Positions 25,191-35,700 of a DNA stretch of 64,000 nt are shown here, piece after piece; the stretch's first letter is position 1; every line of letters begins with the position of its first letter. A model generated the notes under the pieces. That model was not told where the DNA came from and ran no database searches. It was given only the letters and a program-made list of their open reading frames with translations. Source of the stretch: Bacteroidota bacterium (lineage in GTDB: Bacteria; Bacteroidota; Bacteroidia; Cytophagales; Cytophagaceae); assembly GCA_023458555.1 (NCBI GenBank), contig JAEWYS010000013.1, positions 62,001 to 126,000 on the forward strand. The letters run 5' to 3'. A program made the translations under genes and the position numbers.

Positions 25191-25592
25191 ATGGAGAAGT
25201 TGAATTGTGTGCTATTGGTGGATGATGATGTGGTAAATAACGCAATCAACGAGAGGCTCCTGAAGGAATCAGGGATTACTTCCAATGTCAGAACTGCACT
25301 CAATGGAGAGGAAGCTCTTCTGTACCTCAGCAAAAACTGCTCTCCTTATGATTCCAACTACCCGGACTTAATTCTTCTGGATTACCAGATGCCCCATATG
25401 CAGGGCAATGAATTTATGGAGCTGTTCAACCAGATAAATTCCAATCATCGGCATCGCAGCAGAATTGTTATGTTGAGCTCATTCTTAACTAATGACATAA
25501 AAAAACAACTCCTTGGATTAGGAGTTGAAAATTATATTGCAAAGCCTCTGACACAAGAGAAGCTTCAGAAAGTTCTCATTCAGGATTATTAA
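25191..25592 (+). CDS. Stand-alone receiver-domain response regulator (4 of 4)
   Basis: 133 residues, a single receiver domain. VDDDVVNN, Asp64 in LILLDYQMPHMQGNEFM, IVMLSSFL and IAKPLTQEKLQ are present. The phospho-acceptor loop (DYQMPHMQG in place of DINMPxMDG) and the Ser-rich switch region differ from the other three, so it is the most diverged of the array. It ends four bases into the convergent pyrophosphatase gene. Confidence 0.92.
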   Translation: MEKLNCVLLVDDDVVNNAINERLLKESGITSNVRTALNGEEALLYLSKNCSPYDSNYPDLILLDYQMPHMQGNEFMELFNQINSNHRHRSRIVMLSSFLTNDIKKQLLGLGVENYIAKPLTQEKLQKVLIQDY

Positions 25593-26140
25593 ACAACTCT
25601 GGTTCTTTCTCTTTCGGAAAAAGTAGAATTATAAAGCTCAATAGCTTCGTTTATAATCTTGTAAGCTTCCTCTCTGTTCAGAAAACGTTTAACAACAACC
25701 TCTTTTTTCTCAAGATTCTTATAGTCCTCAAAAAAACGCTTCATCTCAACTAATGTATGAGGCGGAAGTTCCGCAATGTCATTTACATGGTTAACAGACA
25801 TATCATTTTTAGCAACTGCAATAATTTTATCATCCCGTTCATTATCATCTATCATTTGCATCACCCCGATCACCTTGGCTTCGATAAGGCACATAGGCAC
25901 CACTTCCATTGAGCTGATCACAAGGATATCTAATGGATCCTGATCATCACAGTATGTACGGGGAATAAAACCATAATTAGCAGGGTAGTGCACTGCAGAA
26001 AATAACACTCTGTCCAGTTTCAACAAGCCACTTTCCTTATCGAGCTCATATTTAGCTTTCGAATTTTTCGGGATTTCAATAATTGCCTGAACATTTTCAG
26101 GAGCATCAGATCCAAAACTTACATCATGCCACGCATTCAT
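25589..26140 (-). CDS. ppa: Inorganic pyrophosphatase, family I
   Basis: 183 residues, the soluble magnesium-dependent type that hydrolyses PPi. Characteristic motifs are AIIEIPKNSKAKYELDKESGLLKLDR, the YPANYGFIPRT segment, and the metal-binding DDQDPLDILV; Lys and Tyr residues are placed as in the E. coli enzyme. It is monocistronic, convergent with the fourth receiver gene (four-base overlap), and divergent from the small membrane protein at 26286. Confidence 0.95.
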   Translation of the reverse strand: MNAWHDVSFGSDAPENVQAIIEIPKNSKAKYELDKESGLLKLDRVLFSAVHYPANYGFIPRTYCDDQDPLDILVISSMEVVPMCLIEAKVIGVMQMIDDNERDDKIIAVAKNDMSVNHVNDIAELPPHTLVEMKRFFEDYKNLEKKEVVVKRFLNREEAYKIINEAIELYNSTFSERERTRVV

Positions 26141-26188
26141 ACATTACTCTTTATATCGTTTTTAGTTTTATTGTATACTTAAAAAAGA

Positions 26189-26219
26189 AAAATTAGTTCG
26201 TTAAATTTAAACTAATTTT
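26189..26219. repeat. 10-bp inverted repeat in the ppa / 26286 divergent intergenic region
   Basis: AAAATTAGTT (26189-26198) and AACTAATTTT (26210-26219) are perfect inverted arms with an 11-base spacer. Another ATTAGTT follows at 26224-26230. The location between divergent genes suggests a regulator site. Confidence 0.4.
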
Positions 26220-26263
26220 AAGGATTAGTTATCGGAAAAGTATCAGTTATGAAAATTTATACC

Positions 26264-26271
26264 TAATTTTG
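26264..26271 (+). promoter_or_regulatory. -7 promoter element upstream of gene 26286
   Basis: TAATTTTG matches the Bacteroidota consensus TAnnTTTG exactly and lies 14 bp before the ATG, implying a very short leader. Confidence 0.4.
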
Positions 26272-26285
26272 GCGGCTAACGAACT

Positions 26286-26639
26286 ATGAAAGAAAGCAAA
26301 GCTTATATCAGAAGTGTTTTTTGCCTGTTTCTGGTAACTTTGATTCTTTTTGCTTCTTATTCATCAACTGAATATATTGATGATAATAATACGCCAAAAA
26401 AAGAACAAAAAGAACAACAAAGCAATAACGAAACAGAAAAAAAGGCGGAAATAAGGGAATTTTCGGTGGAAGCGATTCTCCCCATTATAAATTTCCCCGC
26501 TCCGTTATTGTATGCTTCTTCAATAAACTTTCCACAGACAGAGTTTCTAATCGAGGGGGACCTTTACCTTGACATACGTCCACTATCAACGCATTTTCGA
26601 AAACTTTTTACCTGTATAATCTCGGTTAATGCCCCTTAG
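26286..26639 (+). CDS. Hypothetical membrane-anchored protein upstream of secDF
   Basis: 117 residues. A basic N-terminus leads into one hydrophobic segment (RSVFCLFLVTLILFASYSS, about 9-27), followed by a charged, low-complexity stretch rich in Asn, Gln, Lys and Glu (about 36-58) and a more ordered C-terminal half. I do not recognise a family. It sits 124 bp upstream of secDF on the same strand, so a link to envelope biogenesis is possible but unproven. The frame has ordinary codon use and a good -7 element. Confidence 0.6.
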   Translation: MKESKAYIRSVFCLFLVTLILFASYSSTEYIDDNNTPKKEQKEQQSNNETEKKAEIREFSVEAILPIINFPAPLLYASSINFPQTEFLIEGDLYLDIRPLSTHFRKLFTCIISVNAP

Positions 26640-26763
26640 TGCGTTTTTTCTGTTATTCAGAGGAGAAATCGGCTCCTGCCCGGACTGACAATATAGTTAT
26701 GTAGCTTAAGGTGACAGTCCTTATAATAAACTTTTTGTTAACAATAAATCATTTAATAACACA

Positions 26764-29760
26764 ATGTTCACTAAAAACGGGATTATTATCCTGACGGCAG
26801 TTCTTACTGCCATTTGTCTCTACTTTATTTCTTTTTCAATAGTAGACCGAAATGTAAGACAGGATGCGACAATATACGCCACTAACGAATCCGGACAAAT
26901 CGATTTTGCAAAAAAGCAAAGCTATCTTGATTCGGTATATAATAAGCCTGTATACAATTTCCTTGGTATCCGGGAATACACTTACAAAGAAGTAAAGCAA
27001 AACGGACTAAATCTTGGTCTGGACCTTCAGGGTGGTATGCATGTGACTCTTGAAGTATCACCAATCGATATTCTCAAAGGAATTGCCGGCAATAGCCAGG
27101 ATGCTTCTTTTAAGGAAGCTCTCGAAATGGCTAAGAAAATGCAAAGGAACAGCCCGGAAAAATTCACTTCATTATTTTATAAAGCATTTAATGAAGTAGC
27201 TCCCGGTCGTCCACTTGCCTCTGTCTTCGCCAGTTATTCCAATAAGGATATTATTAATCCCAAATCTTCTGATCAGGAAGTAAAAAAATATATTGAAAGA
27301 GAAGTTGACGAAGCGATTGACAGAACATTTGAAATCCTTCGCACACGGATCGATAAATTTGGTGTTACAAGTCCTAACATTCAGCGAATCCAGGGCACAG
27401 GTCGTATCCAGGTTGAATTGCCCGGCGCTGATAATCCGGAAAGGGTAAGAAAATTATTGCAGGGAGTCGCACAGCTTGAATTTCTGGAAGTATACCAGTT
27501 TCAGGATGTTCAACCAGTCATTGTTCAGATTAACAACTATCTGGTAAATAAGCAAAAAACGGAAAAATCTTCTTCTGTACCCACTGCGGAATCTGCCAAG
27601 GAAGAAACAGAAGACCAGATCGACCCGCTTACAGGCGAAAAAATAACAGATACAACTTCACAAAAAGCGACCGACGCACTTGCCGAAGCTGATACGCTGA
27701 ATGAGGACGTTTCTAAATTTATAACTCTTGCCATCGGGCAAAATCTTCAACAGTTCGGACAGCTGGCGTACAGAGCGGAAGATACTGTTACCATCAATAC
27801 TCTGCTTGCTGACCCAAAGGTACGTTCAATGATTCCTTCCAACATGTCTCTTCTTTGGGAAAAGAGTGGCGGAAAACAGAATATTATCGAACTTGTACCT
27901 GTCAAAAGAGGAAGACTGGGTAAAGCGCCGCTTACAGGAGAAGTTATAACAGATGCCAGAGCTGATTTTGCTGCAAGCGGAAGAGGCGGATATGAAATAA
28001 GCATGACAATGAATGCTGCCGGTGCAAAGGCATGGAGAAATATGACGCGTAAGGCTGTTGAAACCAGCACGCCTCAAAGCCGTAACAGAATTGCCATCGT
28101 TCTTGATAATACAGTTTATTCTGCTCCTTCTGTTAATGAAGAAATTCCAAACGGGTCTTCTTCCATCTCCGGTAATTTTACCGAAGAAGAAGCAAAAGAT
28201 CTTGCGAATGTACTGAAAGCGGGTAAGCTTCCGGCTCCTGCAAGAATTGTTGAAGAAGGTATTATTGGACCATCCCTCGGAAAAGAAGCTATATCTCAGG
28301 GTCTGAAGTCTTCTGTAGCCGGACTTGCTTTGGTAGTTATATTTATGGTTGCCTATTACAGCATAGGAGGAATGGTGGCGAACTTTGCGCTTATTTTCAA
28401 CATTTTCTTTGTATTAGGAATTCTTGCACAGTTGCATGCAGCCCTAACCTTACCCGGTATTGCCGGTATTGTGCTTACAATAGGTATGGCTGTCGATGCC
28501 AATGTACTAATCTTTGAACGTATAAGAGAGGAGCTGCGTAAAGGCCATAAGCTTGATATTGCAATTAAAGAAGGCTATCAGAAAGCATTCAGCGCAATAT
28601 TTGATGCCAACCTTACCACTATACTTGTTGGTATCATACTGGCATGGGTGGGCTCCGGACCGGTACAAGGATTTGCTACTGTCCTGATTGTTGGCATATT
28701 GACCTCTTTCCTGAGTGCGATATACATATCGAGAATTATCATCGAATGGATGGCTAAGAAAAAACAGATTACCGAGAAGTCATTTGATACATTCATTTCA
28801 AGAAGCTTCCTTGTCGGTAAATTAAGTTACAATTTCATAGGAGCAAGGAAAAAAGCCTACCTGTTTTCATCCATCCTTATTCTTGTCGGACTCGTTACAA
28901 TTATGATCAACGGTCTGAATGTTGGGGTTGACTTCCAGGGCGGTCGCTCATACATCGTACAATTTGACGAAGCATTACCTGCTTCCGATGTAAAATCGGG
29001 GCTTCTTCCATATTTCAACAACGAGGGAACAGAAGTAAAAACATATGGTGACAACAGAACGCTGAAAGTGACCACAAGCTTCCACAGTAAAGATGAATCC
29101 AATGAAGCTGATTCGGAAGTAAAAGCCGCGCTTGAGAAAGGATTGGAAAACTATGCTTCTGCGAACCCTCGGATCATTGGATCTGAAAAAGTTGGAGCAA
29201 CCGTTGCAAGCGATATTCTTACTGCCTCAATTATTTCAATCGTCATATCATTGGGAGTTCTCTTCCTGTATATCTTCATACGTTTTAAAAACTGGCAGTT
29301 TGGTCTTGGTACACTGATCGCTCTTACTCACGATGTACTCGTTGCTATCGCCATATATGGAATTGCAACAGCATTTGGAATGAGTATTGAAGTTGACCAG
29401 ATATTTATTGCAGCCATGCTTACCCTGATTGCTTATTCAATAAATGATAAGATCGTAGTGTTTGATCGTATTCGGGAAGGCCAGGAAATGTCTTCACGCG
29501 AAAAAGATGATACACTCATGAATCGTGCTCTTAATGACACACTCAGCAGAACCATCGTTACTTCATTGACCGTTTTAATTGTGGTTGTTGTACTAATTAT
29601 TTTCGGAGGTGATATTCTAAGAGGATTCTCCCTGATTATGATCGTTGCTGCAACTTTTGGAGCATACTCTACTGTATATATCGGGGCTCCGATTGTTCTT
29701 GACTTCGGAAGCTGGAGATCTCAGACTACTTCCAAGAAAGAAGTAGAAACCAACGCCTGA
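26764..29760 (+). CDS. secDF: Fused protein translocase subunit SecDF
   Basis: 998 residues in one chain. The SecD half has a signal-like helix (about 5-25), a large periplasmic P1 domain with NLGLDLQGGMHVTLEVSP, and five to six membrane helices about 515-660 including GIVLTIGMAVDANVLIFERIREE. The SecF half starts near 695 (AYLFSSILILVGLVTIMING, GVDFQGG) and ends with five helices (about 815-975) including YSINDKIVVFDRIRE. SecDF uses the proton gradient to pull exported proteins through SecYEG. Fusion is normal in Bacteroidota. It is probably monocistronic, with a terminator after it. Confidence 0.97.
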   Translation: MFTKNGIIILTAVLTAICLYFISFSIVDRNVRQDATIYATNESGQIDFAKKQSYLDSVYNKPVYNFLGIREYTYKEVKQNGLNLGLDLQGGMHVTLEVSPIDILKGIAGNSQDASFKEALEMAKKMQRNSPEKFTSLFYKAFNEVAPGRPLASVFASYSNKDIINPKSSDQEVKKYIEREVDEAIDRTFEILRTRIDKFGVTSPNIQRIQGTGRIQVELPGADNPERVRKLLQGVAQLEFLEVYQFQDVQPVIVQINNYLVNKQKTEKSSSVPTAESAKEETEDQIDPLTGEKITDTTSQKATDALAEADTLNEDVSKFITLAIGQNLQQFGQLAYRAEDTVTINTLLADPKVRSMIPSNMSLLWEKSGGKQNIIELVPVKRGRLGKAPLTGEVITDARADFAASGRGGYEISMTMNAAGAKAWRNMTRKAVETSTPQSRNRIAIVLDNTVYSAPSVNEEIPNGSSSISGNFTEEEAKDLANVLKAGKLPAPARIVEEGIIGPSLGKEAISQGLKSSVAGLALVVIFMVAYYSIGGMVANFALIFNIFFVLGILAQLHAALTLPGIAGIVLTIGMAVDANVLIFERIREELRKGHKLDIAIKEGYQKAFSAIFDANLTTILVGIILAWVGSGPVQGFATVLIVGILTSFLSAIYISRIIIEWMAKKKQITEKSFDTFISRSFLVGKLSYNFIGARKKAYLFSSILILVGLVTIMINGLNVGVDFQGGRSYIVQFDEALPASDVKSGLLPYFNNEGTEVKTYGDNRTLKVTTSFHSKDESNEADSEVKAALEKGLENYASANPRIIGSEKVGATVASDILTASIISIVISLGVLFLYIFIRFKNWQFGLGTLIALTHDVLVAIAIYGIATAFGMSIEVDQIFIAAMLTLIAYSINDKIVVFDRIREGQEMSSREKDDTLMNRALNDTLSRTIVTSLTVLIVVVVLIIFGGDILRGFSLIMIVAATFGAYSTVYIGAPIVLDFGSWRSQTTSKKEVETNA

Positions 29761-29790
29761 TAACATCAAGTCTCAGTTTAATTAATTATA

Positions 29791-29827
29791 AAGCCATTTC
29801 CGGATTCGGAAATGGCTTTCGCTTTTT
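29791..29827 (+). terminator. Rho-independent terminator after secDF
   Basis: A 12-bp perfect stem AAGCCATTTCCG (29791-29802) with CGGAAATGGCTT (29807-29818) and a 4-base loop is followed by a short T-rich tail (TCGCTTTTTG). Confidence 0.85.
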
Positions 29828-30235
29828 GTATATCCAACAGTTTTTTCTGTGTCCGGCATATCTTTCGGTACAACTCACCTGAAAACAGCAATTATTGCGA
29901 AGTCACAGAGCGAATTTTAGATCTCGTCCCGGCTCGATTCAAACAAATCCACTGATTAAGAGGGGATCGCTGATTTCTGATGAATACCAACCATTCTTTC
30001 AAAAACAACGAGCAATCTTTTTATGATTTGAAAGCTGTCTTATGAATCGGATATCTGTAAATAAGTGATTCTGAGATTTGCTATACAAAAAGAGGACTTA
30101 ACTGACTCCAACTATGATTGCCATCCGGTAATACCCATGATGGTTTAAGGCCACCGTCTTATAAAAGGAATGTTCATATAATCAGAAATCTGGAAAGTAA
30201 ATACCCGCTGGTCTTGCAGAATGGTAATACAAAAA
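29828..30235. other. Intergenic stretch without recognised feature
   Basis: About 400 bases between the secDF terminator and the convergent M16-like gene. Short frames on both strands are broken by stops, no tRNA-like fold and no long repeat are visible, and base composition is close to that of the rest of the window. It may be decayed sequence or an unrecognised RNA. Confidence 0.4.
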
Positions 30236-31501
30236 CTAACCGACGCTAACAAGAAGTATTTTAGCCCTGTCAAAAAAGCGAGAGGACAGATCCAGCAATT
30301 TTTCTGAAGTTATTTCATTAACTGAAGTATAAAAATCTTCATAAAATGTCGATGGTAGCTTATGATAATACAGCGTCTTGAATTTTTCCAAAACAGCAAA
30401 GGATGTATTCACCGAATTTAAATAGGCCCCCAGCATATAGTTCTTTACTGTTTCAAGCTCACTTACGCTTACCAGTTCCCGACACAGGCGATCCATTTCA
30501 GCATATATCTCATTGATTGTATTCTCCCGGACTTCTTTATTTACATCCGTACCACACACCATATAAGCAGCTTCAAGATGATTCACCAGTGAAGAATGTA
30601 TTCCATAGCTATATCCTTTATCTTCCCGAATATTCTTCATCAGGCGAGATCCGAAATATCCTCCAAAGATTTCGTTCAGCAGAGCATACGCCGGATAATC
30701 AGGATTGGAGAGACTGACAGCAGGTATAGCCAGACGTATTGTACTTTGTAAAACTCCTTCCTTTTCTGTGTGAACAAACCCTGTCCCATAAGAAACATTC
30801 TGCAATTTATCAGCATAGCTCAATGGTTCAACAGAAATATTTCCAAAAATTTTGTTAACAACAGAATAGCAATCAATTCGCCCGCCTGCTACAAATATCG
30901 AGCAATTAGACAATCTGAATAAATCAGGATAGAAGGATAGAAGATCCTTCCGGTCAATTGCCTTAATTACATCTTCAGTGATTACTCTGGAATACGGATG
31001 ATTGTTTTCAAAAAAACGTGACCTCAGATTGACAGATGCGAGATAGGAGGTTTTTTCCATATTCACTCTGATATTCTGCAATTGAATATTCTTAAGATTT
31101 TGCAGTTCCTCTTCAGGAAATATAGCCTCCTGAATCAGTTCCGCCAGAAGCTCCGATACTTCTTTTAAAAATTTATCCAGACAGTATACAGTAACAGCAA
31201 CCTGATCATAACCACTTCCGATCTCGATAAATGCACCATAAGAAGCAATTGTTTCTTCAATCTGAGCAGCAGTCTTATTTCTGGTCCCGGCAGTAAGCAT
31301 CTTGGCCGTAAAGAAGGACAAACCATTTGCCGGTTCATTCAGATGCCCGCCTTTAAACACAAGCTCCAGCTTTACAGCCGCCTGATTACCAGAAGTCATC
31401 CCAAAATAAGGTACTCCGTTAGTCAGGTAACTTTCGGAGACCAAAGGTAAAGCAAATATTTCCGGTTTATTATATACCGGGGCCTGGGTTCTGTCTGGCA
31501 T
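30236..31501 (-). CDS. M16-family (pitrilysin-like) protein lacking the zinc motif
   Basis: 421 residues with both halves of the M16 fold: the first has VKLELVFKGGHLNEPANGLSFFTAKMLTAGTRNKTAAQIEETIASYGA, the second SVEPLSYADKL onward with LLNEIFGGYFGSRLMKNIREDKGYSYGIHSS. The catalytic HxxEH is replaced: the expected place reads GLSFFTAKMLTAG, so the protein probably does not cut peptides itself. Inactive M16 subunits normally pair with an active one, but none is in the window. It begins six bases after the porV stop on the same strand, so it may be cotranscribed with porUV. Confidence 0.86.
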   Translation of the reverse strand: MPDRTQAPVYNKPEIFALPLVSESYLTNGVPYFGMTSGNQAAVKLELVFKGGHLNEPANGLSFFTAKMLTAGTRNKTAAQIEETIASYGAFIEIGSGYDQVAVTVYCLDKFLKEVSELLAELIQEAIFPEEELQNLKNIQLQNIRVNMEKTSYLASVNLRSRFFENNHPYSRVITEDVIKAIDRKDLLSFYPDLFRLSNCSIFVAGGRIDCYSVVNKIFGNISVEPLSYADKLQNVSYGTGFVHTEKEGVLQSTIRLAIPAVSLSNPDYPAYALLNEIFGGYFGSRLMKNIREDKGYSYGIHSSLVNHLEAAYMVCGTDVNKEVRENTINEIYAEMDRLCRELVSVSELETVKNYMLGAYLNSVNTSFAVLEKFKTLYYHKLPSTFYEDFYTSVNEITSEKLLDLSSRFFDRAKILLVSVG

Positions 31502-31507
31502 TAGTGA

Positions 31508-32671
31508 TCAGTCAACAATGGATTCTACTCTTTTTTTGGAATCAAAATTAAAGATAAGCGTAAAACGCAAGGACTCAGCAAGCGGATTATTTTTCTGGGT
31601 AGGGACCAGATAAGCAAAGTCTATTCCGAACATCTGATATCTGAAACCAAATCCGGCTGTAAGATATTTACGTCCACCTCTCAGGTTGCTCTCAAGATGA
31701 TAGCCTGCCCGAACGGCAAATAAAGGAAGTCCCCGGGCATCATGGTACCAGTATTCAAGTCCCAGATGGTATATAATTTCTTTCAATTCTTCAGATATTC
31801 CTCCCTGCGCATCAGCAAAAGACCCAAACATTCCACTAAGCAATCCCTTATCAGAGGAGTATGAATAGCCTGTGGAGTCGGCAACCGGCGATGGAACCAT
31901 GAGCTTACTTAGCTCAACAATAAGAGTCAGTTTGTTGAACACATCAAGATCTCCGGTTATAGCAGTACCAAGTCTCAGAGTTGTCGGAATAAAGTTCCTG
32001 TTTTCGTTATTGGAATATGATATTTTGGCTCCTATATCAGAAATATTGGCCCCCAGATTAACTTTAAAGTTTTTTCCGGCCGCCACATAATCCCTACTAT
32101 AAAATACTCCGATATCTCCGGCCGCTGTATTTCCGGGCCTTACTAACGTGGACCCGTTCACATTTCCATTACCAAGATTAGAATGTATGAATTTTAATCC
32201 GATCCCGACACTCAGATATTCACTTAGTTTTCTGGAATAAGCTCCGCCAATTGAGAATTCTTTCGCGCGATGCTCGCCGGTTACAAGACCATTGTCATCT
32301 GTAAATGTAATTCTTCCCAGATCAAAATACGTCATCTGAAGGGCAATCGCTTCCTGCTTGCTTAACTTACGATAGGCCGTAAGGTAGGAAAGCGACATAT
32401 CGTCCACCAGTTTCCTCAACCAAGGGTTATATGAAACAGAAAAACCAAGATCATTGTCCAGAAAAGCAAGTTTCGCAGAATTCCAGCGAATAGCCATTGG
32501 ATCAGGGGAAGTTGCTACACCGGCATCTCCCAATGCACCTGATCGGGCATCCGGTGCCAGTGTAAGAAATGGTACCGAAGTATTTATAGGCACATTTCTG
32601 GGAACATTCTGCGAAAAAGCCGCTATCGACGAACAACTAAAAATTACCGCAAGAAATCTTTTCAATCTCAT
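31508..32671 (-). CDS. porV: Type IX secretion outer-membrane protein PorV
   Basis: 387 residues with a signal peptide (about 1-20, ending near AAFSQNVP). After it comes TSVPFLTLAPDARSGALGDAGVATSPDPMAIRWNSAKLAF, the PorV/PorQ signature, then FadL-like barrel strands to the end. PorV carries T9SS substrates and forms the attachment complex with PorU. It lies directly after porU on the same strand, an order known from other Bacteroidota. No other por genes (porL, porM, porN, sprA) are in the window. Confidence 0.93.
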   Translation of the reverse strand: MRLKRFLAVIFSCSSIAAFSQNVPRNVPINTSVPFLTLAPDARSGALGDAGVATSPDPMAIRWNSAKLAFLDNDLGFSVSYNPWLRKLVDDMSLSYLTAYRKLSKQEAIALQMTYFDLGRITFTDDNGLVTGEHRAKEFSIGGAYSRKLSEYLSVGIGLKFIHSNLGNGNVNGSTLVRPGNTAAGDIGVFYSRDYVAAGKNFKVNLGANISDIGAKISYSNNENRNFIPTTLRLGTAITGDLDVFNKLTLIVELSKLMVPSPVADSTGYSYSSDKGLLSGMFGSFADAQGGISEELKEIIYHLGLEYWYHDARGLPLFAVRAGYHLESNLRGGRKYLTAGFGFRYQMFGIDFAYLVPTQKNNPLAESLRFTLIFNFDSKKRVESIVD

Positions 32672-32709
32672 TGTAAATATTCTTAAAATTCAAATATATA
32701 ATTTATTTA

Positions 32710-35700
32710 CTAATTCAGTATTACTAACTTCTGATATTTATGTCCTTTTGAACCGTCTCTGACAGATCTAAGCTCTAATTTGTAGATATATACACCCTTA
32801 GCCAGTTTATCTCCAAAATCATCCCGCCCGTCCCAGCGCAACTCTGCCACATGAGAGCCACTCTGATAGACAGTCTGACGAATTGATTTTATCAGCTTTC
32901 CGGAGATGGTATATACCTGAACCTGAACTTCAATATCATCTCCTGCCCGATTATGATCAAAGTGAAATTCCGTATTGGTCGAAAAGGGATTCGGATAATT
33001 CAATACGTTTCGCAAAGCCACATCTTCATCATTGACAACTACAAACTCCAGATAGTCTTCTGCTGAATTATTGTGGGTATCCCACACCTTTACCCTGACA
33101 ATATGATTCCCGGGAGCAAGATCCTTCAACGGATATTCGATGGTTCCCTCCTGATAACTATCCAGCTTGGCGGTATAGTACTCGTTTAGAATAATTACAT
33201 CCCTGGATTCATCCAATACCGCAGTCAGCTCATGTCCTATACCTGAACCGGCAATATTAATCCCGTTTTCGTCAAATACATGAACCAGCAGCATCGGGCT
33301 GCTTCCTGTGACACCACCATTGACAAAACTCTGATCATTCATATAGAGCCGCATGGTAGGGGGGGTATTATCTAAAACAACAGAATCCGAAGTTCCCCCG
33401 ATAAATATCCGGTTTTCATATCCTGCGGCATCCTTAATGGTCGTTCCGGTAGCCGCATAAACACTGATTTTTCCATTATCAATCAGGTAGGAAATATCTT
33501 TGGGTACCACGAAAGAAAACTTAAACTCTCCTGACCGTACAGAAGCTTTTCCATCAAATATTGAATTATCATATCGGGAAAATAAGATAGGGGGAGCACC
33601 TAATTCATTGCCCAAAGTCATTAATTGAGACGGTTTATCAAATATAGTCGTCTGGAGCATTCCGTTAAAGGAATTATTCCGCACTCCGTTAATTCTTACC
33701 TCTCCTTCTATTGTTACTCTCGAAAGTGCATTTAAAGTGTCCGCATATGTAGCCGGGTTTTTACCATTGACAGTCGTAACTACAATTTCTTCCTGAGGAT
33801 AACCCAATTGCTGCGATGGATCTCCAAGTAGTGAATAGTTTCGGTTATAAACTCCGACAATAGCTTCATTTTTTGTATTCAGCTGGACATCACCAAAGGC
33901 AGGCCATTTTCCGTTAACTTTCTCAAAAACAAACTTATAGAAAGCGCTGTTTATCTCATCATTAGAAGAAGACAGAACAGGCCTTGTGGTCGTCATCAGG
34001 GCAATCGCACCGCCTTCAGCCGAACGCAGGGCATATTCTGCCCCCGAAGTTTTGTTTGGGTCGTCATACCTGCCAAATTCGCAGGTTGCGGTAACCATAA
34101 AGGTCAGCTTATCCTTATTTTTCCATCCCAGAATATCATTGATACGCAATACCTCTTCCTGCATCCAGCCTTGTTCACTCCCGTGACCGGTAAAATTGGT
34201 AATCAGCAGTCCCTTTTCTATTTCTCCGTTTAACGCTCTTTTAGCTTCCGGAGAGATTTCCCCGCCCGGAGCCGAGATCTGAGGAAAAGCATCCAGATAA
34301 ACTTTACTGATATTCATAAAAGGATATCTGGTCGCCACTACCCCTGACAGCCTTTCGGCTGTATCCTGATGAATATTTTTGTCTCCATCATCAGCCACAA
34401 AGCAGATTCTGGTTCGCCAACGTTCCCTGGTTGCCGGATTGCTGTCATAATAGATGATCTTATCAACCATCTGATCAGCCATTTCTCTGGTACTTGCCGG
34501 CAGACGTCCTACACCCAGATCAAGTGCATGACCCTTGCTGCTATTCTCTGATTCTTCCGGCCATTCTCCTTCATCACTATCCATAAAGCCGAAATAGTCA
34601 TCAGATGAAAAGGTCTGAATCGGGTGAAAAGATTCTCTTGACTCATAGATAGGAATAAGATTTGTATTGTTTGGAATACGATCCTTATAATCGTATGAAC
34701 AATCCCCAAACAACAACACATAGCGTAATGAATCTGCTCCCAGACTCCGGTTATATACCATGCGTATAAAATCTCTTATTCCGGTTAAATCCGGACTACC
34801 AGAAGAAAATTCATTATATATTGATCCGACCGGAACTACTTGAGTTTTTATTCCGGAAAAAGATCTTCTGTGCGCCGCCAGGCGTTCTGCCGAAGAAACC
34901 AGTTCATCTGCCACAATGATCAGCAGCTCCGGAACAGGAGAACCAATACCATGCAGGTTCTGGTTACCGATTCTGCTTTCAAAAGCAGCGGCCGGAAAAT
35001 CCTGCCCGGAAAAGGTTATATACTCCCGCAGGTCATTGCTGTAATCATTAAATCTTGCCGCATTCCCAGCCAAAGAATAATTAATTACCGAAGGGAGCAA
35101 CGGATTGCTGACGTCCCAGATTTGCATATCAGGTACTGCATTGGAAAGAACATACTCGCAGGTCGGAGCTGACATGCTGGCCACTGATCTGAAGCTGGTT
35201 TGGTTACCATACAGACCAAGACGACTCTTATAGTTAATTTCGAGATAATCTAAGTGTCCTGATAGAGATGAAATGTTATTGAAATTGTATGTGATTCGTA
35301 TGGCACAATCTCCGTTCGGAACCAGTCCCGAATTTACATTATAGGTGTTTTTTCTAGACCTTGCTTTTGTACTATAGGCATAAGAAAAAAGATTTTCAAT
35401 ACCGGATACGGATAAAGTCCCGACCAGAGTATTGTTAACCTGCATTTGAAATGAGGTAGTAATATTTGCCCTGGCAGCAACACTCAGTGTGATCGCTATA
35501 TTGGAAGAAGGCACGAGCCCGTCCAAGACGAAATTAAACGTTCTGGACGGGTTAACGTAATTAAAAAGTTCGCCAAGCCACTCTCGACCGGATGTCAACA
35601 GATTATATTCATCTTTTTCATGAAAAATATACGCATCATATGTATTCAGAATCTGAGCTGCTGAGCCCGGTTGTGTCTTTGAAGATACCCTTAAACCCGG

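Noticed and set aside
26682..26720. GGACTG / CAGTCC inverted repeat upstream of secDF
   Set aside because: Only six bases per arm with a 27-base spacer; too weak to support a riboswitch or operator.
29828..30235. Possible tRNA or small RNA gene in the gap after secDF
   Set aside because: No cloverleaf or T-loop pattern and no second strong hairpin were found by eye.
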